From Adiantum capillus-veneris (Eukaryota; Streptophyta; Polypodiopsida; Polypodiales; Pteridaceae), in NCBI GenBank assembly GCA_014529385.2, contig CM043946.1:33686558-33750557 (forward strand): a stretch of 64,000 nt of DNA, read 5' to 3'. The notes beneath the pieces are model-generated. The model searched no databases and was not told the DNA's origin. It saw only the letters and a program-made list of their open reading frames with translations. Below, one piece after another: positions 10,390 through 20,843 of this stretch. How positions within the stretch are numbered: position 1 is the first letter of the stretch; every line of letters starts with the position of its first letter. The translations under genes were made by a program, and so were the position numbers.

Positions 10390-13300
10390 ATGCACTTACG
10401 CTCTGGGCGGGTGCTAGAACACGAGCATATTGAGAGTGCCTCTGTTCATACGGACACCCATTACCCATCCACGATAAGCTCTAGACCCTCAGTGGGGACA
10501 CAAGGTAGCACCACCCAAGACCCTAAAATAGCCGCTAGTGATTCCTCCTCCGACTCAGAAATCATGGAAGCATACCCTACCCAAAACACTGAGAGAGAAG
10601 GCCATGCACCTCCCGAAGCTCCACAGCCTAGTACTAGTATGTTTAGCCGTTTCATGGAAACATTAGGTAAAGCTACTCGCTCGGAACCTGATGCAGATGA
10701 AGCACGCGAAGGGGGTGGGGAAGTGGAATCTCCTTTCACATCGCACGTGGACCCCACACCCCCAAAGAGTGTCCATGTGGATATCCTACCAACTTCTTAC
10801 CAAGAAGGCCCTGTTGAGCTGCCTCCTTCAGAAGTTCCCTCTAGAGTACCGTTGGTGACAAGTAAAACCACGGGGAGCAACATTGCTTCTACCTCACAAG
10901 AAACCGTTAACACGTCGACTCTAGAAGGATTGTTCATTAATGATCATTGGACATACGACCTCCACACTGAGGTGTTGACGGATCTACACTCTGGCCACGC
11001 CTACCATGTAGGATGGATAGAGATTGTACAATCCACCTCTAGTGCCACGAGCATCGAAGATCAACAGAAAATGATCTGTAATGTTATCCATGGCATTATT
11101 CAATCAGAAAGGAAAAACCGAGGGGTAAATATACTCTCAACTGGCCCCATGAGATTTCTGGATACGAGCAAGGCTCAACAGCCTACTCTATCTCAAATGG
11201 AGACTCCTCTAATGAGCCCCATGGACCCATCTTACGTCATTTCACCTGGGGTCTCTATGCAATCTGAGCCTCCGAGCGACAACTTTAGCTTCCCTAACTT
11301 GGCTCAACCCTCTATCAAGGAAAACACAGTGCTCACTCCAGGGATAAGCCTAACAGAGAATGTACCGATGATATCTACGGTTAGCGCAGTGCCACTACCT
11401 AGTGTCGTAGTACCTAATATGGGGCCTCGACCATATGTGCCTCTAGCCCCTTATGCACACATGGCCCCCACACCTCCAATTGTACCACTTGTTTATGCTC
11501 CTCGAGTGCCGCTCCCTAGCTCTTATCCGAGTGGACCTATGCCCGGTTATGTTCCATATCCTGCATCATCTACACATATGCCAAGACCGGTACCCGTCCC
11601 TCTCCCACATATGATTCCAAGAGTACCTCCACCGGCCCTACCTCCTCACATAGGTGACTTGGCAGCGTTTGCTCAAACCATAGGTCGATCTATCGCGGAA
11701 AATATGCGTCATGCATCTGATAGAGAGCCTAGAAGTAAGGCAGTACAAATTGCCAAACTCACGCAAAAATTCAATGGGGACGAAGATGCTAGAAAACACA
11801 TTGAAGTGTTTGAACAAGTATGTGATTCCTTAGGGGAACGCAACGAACTACATAAGTGCAATGCCTTAAGCTTGACATTAAGTGGGAAGGCTGGAGATTG
11901 GTATAGGACCCTAAGGGTGGATGAGAAAACAATCTACCCTACCCTTCGAAGGTTGTTTCTAAAGGAGTACATACGAGAAGGTGTGCTTTGGGGTGTAGCA
12001 TCTCAGCTACAGAAGGCCGAACGTAAGGAAGGAGAGTCGGTAAGGGACTTCATTAGTCGTTTAAAGCACTTAAACTCTCGCTGCCCTGTAAATGAGCGCT
12101 TCAACAATAACCAACTGCTTGATCGATTCATTCGAGGGTTGAGGAATGAAGGAATCTATAATGGACTAGTGATTAGAGGTATCACAACCTGGGAAGATGT
12201 CACTGCCAATGCAATCCAATTAGAGGACAACTTGATGATAGCAGGCATGAGGGTGTCTACTGACACGAGATCCACTAGCTCACAAGCCATTGAGTATGAA
12301 CCCATGACTGCAAAGCCCATTTCCAATGAGCCAAAGGTATTTGAGACATTCTTGACAGACCTCACCAAGGCAATCCAAGAGTCTCTTAAGGATAATCGAC
12401 CCCCTCAAAATAGTCACATGTATCCAAGAAGGGAGCAACAATGGTGTTCCATTTGCTTAGGTCCACATAGCACTAGTGAGTGCCCTACGTTTAGAGTAAA
12501 ATTTAATGGAACTTGCAACGCATGTGGTAGGTATGGTCACCAAGCTAAGGATTGTTTAATGATCAAACGTATGATGGCAAATAGACCACCTGTAGCCTGG
12601 ACGGATGCGCCTCGAGCTCCTGTATTGATGCCTACTCCACCTGTTGAGCAACTACCGCAACACATGGTCCCTAGACCTCAAAATGTTGTACAAGCTACAC
12701 CGCTACCACCTCCTGTGCTAGGACCGCAGCCCCCGCATCCAAGAGTCGCCCCTATGAACCAAGTGGGTTGCGAGCCATCTAATGCTTATGCAGATGGTTG
12801 TGAGGAGGAAATAGACACTAGTATTGCCTACGGACTTGATACATTGGAAGAGTGTCCTATATACTACATGGAAGATTGTTGGGGACAAGTCAAGCCGGTT
12901 TATCAAGCTGCTGCTCTCGCATCCAGAGGTCAAAATATCAACACCCAGGCTAGGAGGCCACCTCTTCAATGCTACGAGTGTGGTGGACCACATCGAGTAG
13001 CGGAGTGCCCTATTAGGCTGCAAAAGAATGCTGCACAGATGCAAGTGAATCAAGGGAGCACGTCTGCAATGCCAATACTCACATGTAATCATTGTGGCAT
13101 AGATCACTTGATTTCCCAATGCCCCTATAACCCAAATGCGCCTAAAATCACACCCCTAAATTTGGTCGAAATTGCTAGTGTGACGTCGCCAATACCACCC
13201 ATCGCACCCGCTTATGCGATTACACGGTCCATGCTTCAAGGGCCAGGACATATCCTCGAAGAGAGAGATACCGCGTCAATTATCCAAGCAAAGAAAAAGA

Positions 13301-15570
13301 AGACACGAAGGAAGAAGTCGCAGAATACGGAAAATTCAAAGCCAAGTTCCAAAACAAACATAGGAACAGGAGATGACCCCGTGTATATGAATGACCTCGA
13401 GGATGATTCAGATTCAGTCGAGACAATGGAGACTAGAACCAATACCACAAAGGGAAAGACCGACAAAGAAAACCGTAACATGGGACCAAATGAAAACCGA
13501 ATAAGAGAAAATCATAAAGAGCCTCTGAAAACACCACAAGTGTTTCCAAATCCAATCCAAGACCCCCAAGATAAACCGCAGGGGCAAAAAGGGAAGAATC
13601 GTAAAAAGAAGATTGGGACGTACCCAAACCCTGTAGACGAGATTAAGCAGGTGAAACATCTAAGAGGTTTAGTGGAGGAGACTCAAAGGAAACTAGAACC
13701 AGAACCCATGCATGTAAAAATTCATGACACAGTGTTTCCCACGCAAGTTCATCCACCCCACATGAACCATAGACCGTTAGCCATATCTAGTATCATCCAA
13801 GAAGGGAGTGAGGACAGGACGTCAGAAAGTGAGCATACACCCTTCTTGTTGGAAAGGATGTTTAACGAAGGAATACCTGATCCCATTGAGGAATATGAGA
13901 TTCCATCCTCACCAGTTCCTAGTCAAGGACCTACACCCTGCAAAACGCCAATGAATGTTGCCAAACTAGTGGACTTCATGTCTTCTGAGGTCCGAACCAC
14001 GATCATAGCAAAGCTATATGGAGATCCTGAGTTATTCCTTGCACTTCGAGCATTCCTTAACGGAGAGCTACGAACGGGATTACCGCAGTTTGCGCAACCA
14101 AATAGGCCTGACTCGATTATGATTGATGAGGAAAATCATGTGCAATCACTTGACTTAGATGGACACGAGTCTGTGATCGAGGTACCCATTAACGAATTAG
14201 GGCAGTATTTTGAAGGCGACGAGTCTAATGCGACCCTACCCATCACTACCAAGGGATTAACTATAAAGGGAATTCTTGATGGTGGTGCGGGAGTTAGCAT
14301 CGTTACAAAAGATTGTTGGGAATCCATGGGAAAACCCCGCCTCAGTGTTACTAACATTGTGGTAAAGATGGCAAATGGTACCATAGCCAAACCTATGGGG
14401 ATGCTCAAGGATCTTAAGATCAAAGTTCTAGGACACAAGGTACGACATACGTTCATTGTAATGGATTTCTCTAAACACCTTATGTCGTATGAAATGATTT
14501 TAGGACGACCATTCATGAGGGAAGCACAAATGGTTCACGATTGGTCTAAAAATCATGTCTATTTGCAATTCCAAGACTCTGTCCTTAGAGTGGATTTGGT
14601 GACTGGTAAGGTACACCCCTTAGGGAGTAAAACCATTATTGATCATCGCTCTGACACCACAGCTCACTCGGCCCCACTACAATATTGTTACACTTGTAAG
14701 AAGGATACAGACATTGGCCAAGATTCTCCTTACATGGATGTGTTACCGGGTATGACGGAATCAGACAATGTAGACTGGGTCCACCTAGCATCAACCATAG
14801 ACACTTGGGGAAATAGGGGGACGACCTGGGTAACACCTGAGGGGGATGAAATTCCTGTACCCTTAAATATGCTACAAGCAATGCATATCGCTTCCGACAA
14901 GACTCATCCTAATGTAACGAAGAAAACATACAAGTGGGTCCCTAAAGCTTCTTTAGCGACCATAGCTAGTGCTAAAAAACAGAAGCCTTGTAAGAAACAT
15001 ACCACTCGCTCCAAGAAAAGTAAGAAAATGTTGCGATGGATCCCTAAACGACTATTGGAAGCCCAAGGCTACTATCAAGGAAATGATCAAATCTGGGTGC
15101 CAAAACGTAGATTGTGCTCTTACCTATCACCTGACCCAAGTGAGCCCAATCCCGTAGCTCCAAAACGAATCAATGATCGTGGAAAGAAAAAAATCACAGA
15201 ATGCTACACACCCGCTCCCGAGCTAGTTTGGGTACCAAAGAAAGAACGATTTGTTCCACCTAGCTCAGGAAGGGGGGAGTCCCATGAAGATTCTAGCTCC
15301 TCATGTAATACATCCATAGAGGTAAAAGCTTCTACACAGCCTCCATCTATAGTAGTGGACCTCCATGAAGCTACAAAAGAATCCACACCTCCCAGTGTTC
15401 AAGAATCACCTAATGAACCACTTCAAGTTCGATCCTGGGAGAGTACCTTACCACCCTTGCAGCTTGACAAGGCACCTAGGGTAATAGAAAATTACTGGCA
15501 AAAATCCTCACCTATTACCAACTGGAACAATTGGTTTCAAAGGGTGACAAGTTCATTTCAAACGGTATGA
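10390..15570 (+). CDS. E0 gag-protease polyprotein, 1,726 aa
   Basis: A single uninterrupted frame starting MHLRSGRV. Residues 1-440 are a Ser/Pro-rich head with a proline-rich stretch (about 330-430). The capsid-like Retrotrans_gag region follows (about 450-620; LTQKFNGDEDARKHIEVFEQ, GKAGDWYRTLRV, RLFLKEYI). Four zinc knuckles lie at about 685 (CSICLGPHSTSEC), 707 (CNACGRYGHQAKDC), 860 (CYECGGPHRVAEC) and 898 (CNHCGIDHLISQC). A basic linker leads to the retropepsin-like domain at about 1,290-1,375 (LDGGAGVSIVT and MILGRPFM). After the protease come about 350 residues with four W-V/I-P-K motifs (about 1,516, 1,549, 1,569 and 1,613). No RT is present. The protein is much longer than usual plant Gag. 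I chose the first ATG of the frame. Confidence 0.92.
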   Translation: MHLRSGRVLEHEHIESASVHTDTHYPSTISSRPSVGTQGSTTQDPKIAASDSSSDSEIMEAYPTQNTEREGHAPPEAPQPSTSMFSRFMETLGKATRSEPDADEAREGGGEVESPFTSHVDPTPPKSVHVDILPTSYQEGPVELPPSEVPSRVPLVTSKTTGSNIASTSQETVNTSTLEGLFINDHWTYDLHTEVLTDLHSGHAYHVGWIEIVQSTSSATSIEDQQKMICNVIHGIIQSERKNRGVNILSTGPMRFLDTSKAQQPTLSQMETPLMSPMDPSYVISPGVSMQSEPPSDNFSFPNLAQPSIKENTVLTPGISLTENVPMISTVSAVPLPSVVVPNMGPRPYVPLAPYAHMAPTPPIVPLVYAPRVPLPSSYPSGPMPGYVPYPASSTHMPRPVPVPLPHMIPRVPPPALPPHIGDLAAFAQTIGRSIAENMRHASDREPRSKAVQIAKLTQKFNGDEDARKHIEVFEQVCDSLGERNELHKCNALSLTLSGKAGDWYRTLRVDEKTIYPTLRRLFLKEYIREGVLWGVASQLQKAERKEGESVRDFISRLKHLNSRCPVNERFNNNQLLDRFIRGLRNEGIYNGLVIRGITTWEDVTANAIQLEDNLMIAGMRVSTDTRSTSSQAIEYEPMTAKPISNEPKVFETFLTDLTKAIQESLKDNRPPQNSHMYPRREQQWCSICLGPHSTSECPTFRVKFNGTCNACGRYGHQAKDCLMIKRMMANRPPVAWTDAPRAPVLMPTPPVEQLPQHMVPRPQNVVQATPLPPPVLGPQPPHPRVAPMNQVGCEPSNAYADGCEEEIDTSIAYGLDTLEECPIYYMEDCWGQVKPVYQAAALASRGQNINTQARRPPLQCYECGGPHRVAECPIRLQKNAAQMQVNQGSTSAMPILTCNHCGIDHLISQCPYNPNAPKITPLNLVEIASVTSPIPPIAPAYAITRSMLQGPGHILEERDTASIIQAKKKKTRRKKSQNTENSKPSSKTNIGTGDDPVYMNDLEDDSDSVETMETRTNTTKGKTDKENRNMGPNENRIRENHKEPLKTPQVFPNPIQDPQDKPQGQKGKNRKKKIGTYPNPVDEIKQVKHLRGLVEETQRKLEPEPMHVKIHDTVFPTQVHPPHMNHRPLAISSIIQEGSEDRTSESEHTPFLLERMFNEGIPDPIEEYEIPSSPVPSQGPTPCKTPMNVAKLVDFMSSEVRTTIIAKLYGDPELFLALRAFLNGELRTGLPQFAQPNRPDSIMIDEENHVQSLDLDGHESVIEVPINELGQYFEGDESNATLPITTKGLTIKGILDGGAGVSIVTKDCWESMGKPRLSVTNIVVKMANGTIAKPMGMLKDLKIKVLGHKVRHTFIVMDFSKHLMSYEMILGRPFMREAQMVHDWSKNHVYLQFQDSVLRVDLVTGKVHPLGSKTIIDHRSDTTAHSAPLQYCYTCKKDTDIGQDSPYMDVLPGMTESDNVDWVHLASTIDTWGNRGTTWVTPEGDEIPVPLNMLQAMHIASDKTHPNVTKKTYKWVPKASLATIASAKKQKPCKKHTTRSKKSKKMLRWIPKRLLEAQGYYQGNDQIWVPKRRLCSYLSPDPSEPNPVAPKRINDRGKKKITECYTPAPELVWVPKKERFVPPSSGRGESHEDSSSSCNTSIEVKASTQPPSIVVDLHEATKESTPPSVQESPNEPLQVRSWESTLPPLQLDKAPRVIENYWQKSSPITNWNNWFQRVTSSFQTV

Positions 15571-17188
15571 TCTACCCTAGGAGGGGGGGAGTGTTTGCTG
15601 ACAGTCATCATTCATTTGCTTCCCTCTCAACCTTTTTCCCTGACCTCTATATCTCCAATCTTAGGGAATGTACATATAAAGCTTTATACTCACAAAAAAC
15701 AAAAAATAAAGAGCAAGAGCAATTAGCAAACGAGTATGCACAATAAAAGTCAAAACATTGACTCAGACCTACACATGTCACATTTGGTACAGTGAACCAG
15801 AAACCTATGCCATGAAACACCTTTGATCCTCATCACTTGAGTGATGGAGGGTAGGTAAGATTAGTACGATAGGAGTGTTTCTGTTTTAGAGTTGAGTGAT
15901 TAGAAAAGTTCTCTTTTCCCACTGATGTGCCTCCTAGAGGTAATGTTTGTGTTTCATAGTGTGTACAGGAGCGTGTTGCTATTGATAGGATTTGGACCTT
16001 CATGGAACCTTTCTCTCGTTCACACTTCAAATCAAGCGCAACCATCAACACAAACAGGTGTTTCTTATCCATTAGCATTGCCCTTATCTTTTTGCATCTA
16101 TGATTGTCTGCTTTGATTGTGATTGGTAGCATAATATTCAGTGCATTTTCTTAGTATCAAACATTTAATTCAATGTAATGTTTTGTCATAATCACTTGTC
16201 TAGGTTTAAAAATCAAGCAGTCCGACTAAGCTAGTTTGACCAAGTTAGGTGTTAGAGATCTTCTCTTAATACCATGGGGAATGCCTTCCTAATAAGCAAT
16301 GGTTACTTAGGTTCTTAATCCGATTTAGGCAGCATTGTATGAAATGTACTAGGGCTTTCTAGTGGGCTTAACCCTATTGACCTTTAGCTTAAGTATTATA
16401 AAGGGAGTTTACTAATGTGATGAGCCTGGGGAGGGTAACAGTGTTATATGACCCCCCAAAGTTACAAAATTTAAATGCTGAAAATGAACAAGCAAAAAAT
16501 CAAAGTGCCACAATGTAAAATTTTAAGCTGGAAAAGAAATCTCGGCTTGATTTGGTACTTCACTCACATGTATCGCCTATGGTACTAGAGCCCTAGAGGT
16601 TCCCAGTGTGGGCGCTTTTCCTTGAAAAGCAAAAAACCCAAGGCATACAAAATAAGCACACACATCATAATTGAATCAATGTGAAAAGACCTTGGGGGGT
16701 CAAAGAAAAAGTAATCAGTCAGGCGATGATTTCATGAGAAATTCCTTTTATGGTAGCTTAACTACAAGGTTTTCTAGATATAGCCTCTAGTCAACCCTCG
16801 AACATGAATACTTGGCTCTCGCGATTAAACAACTTAATTGACCACAGAAAGTTAAGTAGCTTACCCATGGTATTAATATTCGATCTCTAGTGCCTTTCGA
16901 CCGTCAAATTAGCGACCCCAGACTTGTTTAATTTTCTACCTTTACATCTGTTTATGCATTTGATTACATTGCAATTTAATGTTCATTGCTATCAACTTGT
17001 TTGAAATTCTTTGACCAATCAATGTGTCTACCTAAAACTGCATATGCTTTTTAAGAGAATGCAATTACTGTGCCAATGTTGTTTGATTTTGCAGTGACTG
17101 AAGAAGGCTAAGGACATTCATCTCAAATGCTCTTCCACCTCGACGAACCAGCTTCAACTCAATAGCTTCTGAGGACGGAATCTACATC
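15571..17188 (+). other. E0 3' non-coding region
   Basis: About 1.6 kb between the gag-protease stop and the polypurine tract. I see no RT, integrase or other conserved motif on either strand. It begins with a purine run (AGGAGGGGGGGAG, about 15,580) that resembles a polypurine tract, perhaps a relic of an internal one. This is where pol would be in an autonomous element. Confidence 0.7.
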
Positions 17189-17199
17189 AGGAAGGGGGG
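17189..17199 (+). other. E0 polypurine tract
   Basis: AGGAAGGGGGG ends two bases before the 3' LTR and would prime plus-strand DNA synthesis. Confidence 0.9.
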
Positions 17200-17201
17200 C
17201 A

Positions 17202-17495
17202 TGTTAACCCTCACGGCTCACGGACACCCCATCACCTACGATGGACGCGTATTATGTATTTGGTAGAGTCAGGTACCGGGCTTGTCGGTCCAATAGGGAA
17301 AGGTAGAGTGATCGTCGATGAGAGGCGCACTTTAACTTGGACATTCAAGGGATTAGTTGGCTAAGCATGGGCGCCCAAGTGTGAATGGGGTGAGCTCCTA
17401 TAAAAGCCAACTAAACCTAATTTTTACTCATTCTCTCATTTGTGCAATTGAAGAGTGCTCTTGCTCCATCTCCATCTTCTTCTTCTTCACCTCCT

Positions 17496-17529
<34 letters not shown>

Positions 17530-17780
17530 GGAGAGTGTGTGTGCGATCGAGCATTACGAAGGCACGACGGCGGCGAAGCGGTTGAGCGCGGCACGACTGC
17601 AGCTTCTTCTTCATCGCGGCGAGGAATCCACCACGAAGGCGAGCGTAGAGCGGTGAGTGACACACCCTTTGTTTTCTTGAGCTTGCTAGTTTAGGCTTGT
17701 TGTGTGCTTGGAGCCGTTTGTGGCTCGCATACGGTGTATTGGCAAGTCCCTTGCTTCGACAGTGCAGCAAGGAGCGCACA
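17202..17780 (+). repeat. E0 3' LTR
   Basis: A 579-bp copy of the 5' LTR with the same termini and TATA box (about 17,398-17,406). It differs mainly by a shorter (GA)n tract. The right TSD TGGAG follows at 17,781-17,785. Confidence 0.95.
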
Positions 17781-19434
17781 TGGAGCTTTTCGTCGAGCCA
17801 CAGGAAAAGGAGGGGGAGGGCTAGTGTTGCTCAACCCAAGTGGAGAGGTGGTCATGAAAGAGAAGTTCAATCTACCAAGTTCAGCTAGCAACAATGAAGC
17901 AGAATATGACACACTACTTCATGGTTTAAAAATATGCATTGGCCATGGTATACAACGTCTCATGGTAAAAGGCGATGCACTTCTCATTGTGAAGCAGATT
18001 TTAGGCATTTGGGCATGCAAAAATGAAAGACTAAGGGCCAAAGTTCATACCATCCGTAGGCTATTTAATCAATTTGAGGAAGTGCAACTATATCATATTC
18101 CGAGGAAACAAAATGAAGATGCCCATTTACTTGCACAACAAGCAGTTACATGTGTTGAGAGAGAAGTGCAGGTCATCATGGTGGCAGCAACTGTCAAGCA
18201 ACCGAGATACCAGGGATTGGAGTCATTGACTCCCATTATTAGCTACATTTTGGAGGGCGAGTTTCCACAAGACTTCACGAAGGCTCAGAAGAGGAGACTC
18301 ATGAAGAAGGCAAGCGCATATCTCTTCCTAGAAGGCTCCCTCTATCAAAGAGGGAGGGATCAAGTATGCAGAAGAGTACCAACTATTGAGGAAATTCCAG
18401 CCATTCTAAAAGGTTTGCATGAAGAAGCATGTGGTGGTCATTTTGCCCAAGAATTAACTGTGAAGAAGATTTTGCTTGCGGGGTATGTTTGGCCAAGTCT
18501 GCATGTGGATGTCCAACATTGGTGTAAAAGTTGTCACAATTGTCAGGTAAATGGGAATAGAAGATTGGTTTATGGTCCAAGGCAAATCGTGCTTGCAAAT
18601 GGACCCTTTGAAAAGTGGGGCATTGATGCTATGGGTCCTCTGCCTAGGACAAAAAATGGTAAACTCTACATTCTAGTGGCTGTAGACTATATGACTAGGT
18701 GGGTGGAAGCACAAAGTGTGGCAAAGGTAAATGAGAAGACAGTGAGCAAATTCATCTACACTCACATTTGTTGTAGATTTGGCACACCTTTGGAGATTGT
18801 TTCTGATAATGGTCCAGGGTTTAGAAAGGGATTGCTCACAGAAGTCTGTGAAGAACTTCACATTCTACATCGTCACAGTACACCCTACTATCCCCAATCA
18901 AATGGTTTGGTAGAAAAAGCTAATGGTGTCATTGCAGGCATCATTAGAAAGATGGTGAAAAACAAGACAAAGTTGTGGGATGACTTCTTGGATGGTGCCT
19001 TGTGGGCGTATCGAACCACATATAGGGAAGCCACGGAGTTCACACCATTTCACTTGGTCTATGGTCAAGAGGCTTTACAACCAATTGAGCTAAACATTCC
19101 AACAATGCGACTTCATGGCAAATCAGCACAAGATGATCAAGAAGCATGGATGGATCGACTTCTTACCTTAGCTGAGCTTGAGTGGAAAAGAGAAGCAGCA
19201 TACGAGTGCTATAAGAGGAAAGCCACACAGACAAAGGAGAAGCTTGACAAGAAACTGAAGGACAAAGGCATCAATGAAGGAGATCTTATGCTAAGGTATG
19301 ACAATCGACTCGAGAATCGTTTTGATGCCAAATTTGAAACAAAATGGCAACGGCCATACATAGTCAAGAAGGCTTTCAATTCAAGTTACTATCAGCTTAT
19401 GGACTTGAATGGTAAAGAGTGCATTCCCACATGA
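17781..19434 (+). pseudogene. T1 pol, second part: second RNase H and integrase
   Basis: This continues the T1 frame after E0. The second RNase H segment has GGGGLVLLNPSGEVV, SNNEAEYDTLLHGL, VKGDALLIVKQ and IPRKQNEDAHLLAQQA. The integrase follows, with an HHCC finger (GLHEEACGGHF .. CKSCHNCQ). Its DDE core is D in WGIDAMGPLP, D in IVSDNGPGF and E in SNGLVEKANG. A C-terminal region ends ..YYQLMDLNG near 19,414. The last codons and stop (19,432-19,434) lie in an 85-bp segment that also occurs at 21,055-21,139 and belongs to another repeat. The true C-terminus is therefore probably lost. Integrase joins element cDNA to nuclear DNA. Confidence 0.9.
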
Positions 19435-19499
19435 AGGTACACGAGGCATGCTCGACACTCCCAATGCGGTCATGTGCGGTACATTTCGGGCACATACAC
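19415..19499 (-). repeat. 85-bp LTR fragment, first copy
   Basis: Identical over 85 bp to 21,055-21,139. Read on the minus strand it begins GTGTATGTGCCCGAAATG. It abuts the T1 integrase frame at 19,414, so it marks a breakpoint. It is best explained as the first 85 bases of the LTR at 20,844-21,139, truncated here. Confidence 0.6.
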
Positions 19500-20843
19500 C
19501 TGGCACGCCCGGTGGACTGTCCGAACCCACAAGTGCATCCCTTGATTGGTTCTTTTGGAATTCAAGAAGTGTGACGCAAGAATGATCGTCGAGGCCGCTT
19601 CCTGGCTCTTTGGCTCTTTGCTCGTGGACCAACCATCTTCATCTATCCGCATCTCGGACTCGGTAAAAATTTTCCCGTAATTGGCCGCAAACTTTGCGAA
19701 CCCCTTACCGCATTGTTCCACATTTTTCCGTCGACATACGCACATGTTTTATTTACGAAGCGAAATGCTTATGTAATTGCCGCATCTAGAACTGTGTGAA
19801 TCCTTGCTTAATAGTCAAGTGTGTGTAAAAAGGTAACTACAGATTATTTTGATGGTTCATCCTGTTGATCTGCCAACACATAGGCAGCCACTTGCATGCA
19901 TCAGGCTTGCACTGCATCCGATCCAATCTCCATAGGTACTGCATAAAGAAACAGAAGTACCGCATCGCACTGCAGACCTCCTGAATTGCAGCCCCGACAC
20001 CACAGACAAAGCGGAAAACTGGAAACCCCGCAAAGCTCTGCAATGACAGCATCCGATGCAATCTCTAGATTCCCCAAGTCCCCTCGCCCATTTGCGGCCT
20101 TGCCCTGGAAATTGGCACCACAGGCACCCTCTCTACATGAAGCCGCAGTATTGCATAATCTGCCACATTCCAAACTCCGCATAAAGCTTTGCTGACTGAC
20201 CCCGCACTGCTACCCAGGTCGCTGGATTTATGGCTGCCGGAGACGCTACATTAGGGGGTGGTGATGGGGTTGGAGAGGGAGGAGATCTCGGCACCTTAGT
20301 GTAGGAGTTGCTGCTGCGCCTAACTCGCCCCCTCGCCAAGAGGACTAGCTATGTCCAGGATCATGCAGAACGCCTGGCCTGCCCCCTGCACATATCATGG
20401 GTACCCTACCTGCACTATATCCTCCTTCGTGTACCCGCTCCTGCTCTCCAGCCTCGCCATCGCCTCCATCACCTTGTGCTGAAAGGAGACCTCCCCTTGT
20501 ACCATACTTCCACTGCTAGGATCCAATGCCTTGGGCTTTACCAAACGATGCTGTGCTGAGTTTTTCTTCACCATCTTCTCTCCTCTTCTCTTCTGTCGTT
20601 TCTGCGCCTACTGCCTCTTCCTCTACACCAGCCTCTTCAGTAACCCAAGCCTGGTGTTGTGGGGCTTGACTGTATGCGTATGCCGCTTGCCCATTGGCTG
20701 CCAGCGCATTTTTATCGTGCTCCCTTGATCGCAATGCCCATCCTCACAGTGCATACGTTGTAGCCGCTGCTGATTTTCACAAGCTTCTCGCATGGCCATC
20801 ATCACCAAAGGGTGGAGGTTCGATCAAGTGCATGGTCGCCAAG
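19500..20843 (-). other. Unassigned 1.3 kb between LTR copies
   Basis: No coding motif found. At its right end, minus-strand reading gives TTGGCGACCATGCAC (about 20,828-20,842) directly after an LTR-like CA terminus. The first nine or ten bases resemble a tRNA-Arg-type primer-binding site. If the flanking copies are LTRs, this is the interior of a small non-autonomous element. No polypurine tract is evident next to 19,499, which weakens that view. Confidence 0.35.

Larger units (their letters stand above)
8826..17780 (+). mobile_element. E0: complete LTR retrotransposon with gag-protease only
   Basis: E0 is 8,955 bp with two near-identical LTRs (583 and 579 bp), TG..CA ends, a tRNA-Asp-type primer-binding site, a polypurine tract and a perfect TSD. 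Its only long frame is a 1,726-codon gag-protease fusion. I see no RT, RNase H or integrase motifs in the 1.6 kb between that frame and the 3' LTR. It is therefore a non-autonomous element of the TR-GAG kind that must borrow polymerase and integrase from another element. The few LTR differences are mainly (GA)n length plus a handful of substitutions. Together with the uninterrupted frame they imply a recent insertion. Confidence 0.93.
4863..19434 (+). mobile_element. T1: Tat-type Ty3/gypsy retrotransposon, interrupted and decayed
   Basis: The element has gag, protease, reverse transcriptase, RNase H, a second RNase H-like domain and integrase in one direction. The extra RNase H between the RT/RNase H block and integrase is a hallmark of the Tat lineage (archaeal-type RNase H); the order here is read from the sequence and the lineage is from knowledge of the families. 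T1 is split at 8,825/17,786 by E0, which duplicated the five bases TGGAG. Gag is frameshifted at least twice and pol has one stop near 8,666. The 3' end is missing beyond about 19,414, where an unrelated LTR fragment begins. Confidence 0.85.

Noticed and set aside
13414-13659. Hydrophobic open frames on the minus strand within the E0 gag region
   Set aside because: They are shadows of the gag frame and have no motif support.
17704-17785. Upstream extension of the T1 RNase H/integrase frame into the E0 LTR
   Set aside because: The first about 80 bases of that open frame are LTR and TSD sequence; T1 coding sequence resumes only after the TSD.
19836-20808. Several short frames on both strands between 19.8 and 20.8 kb
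   Set aside because: None has a recognisable domain or coding-like composition; the stretch lies inside a probable non-coding element.
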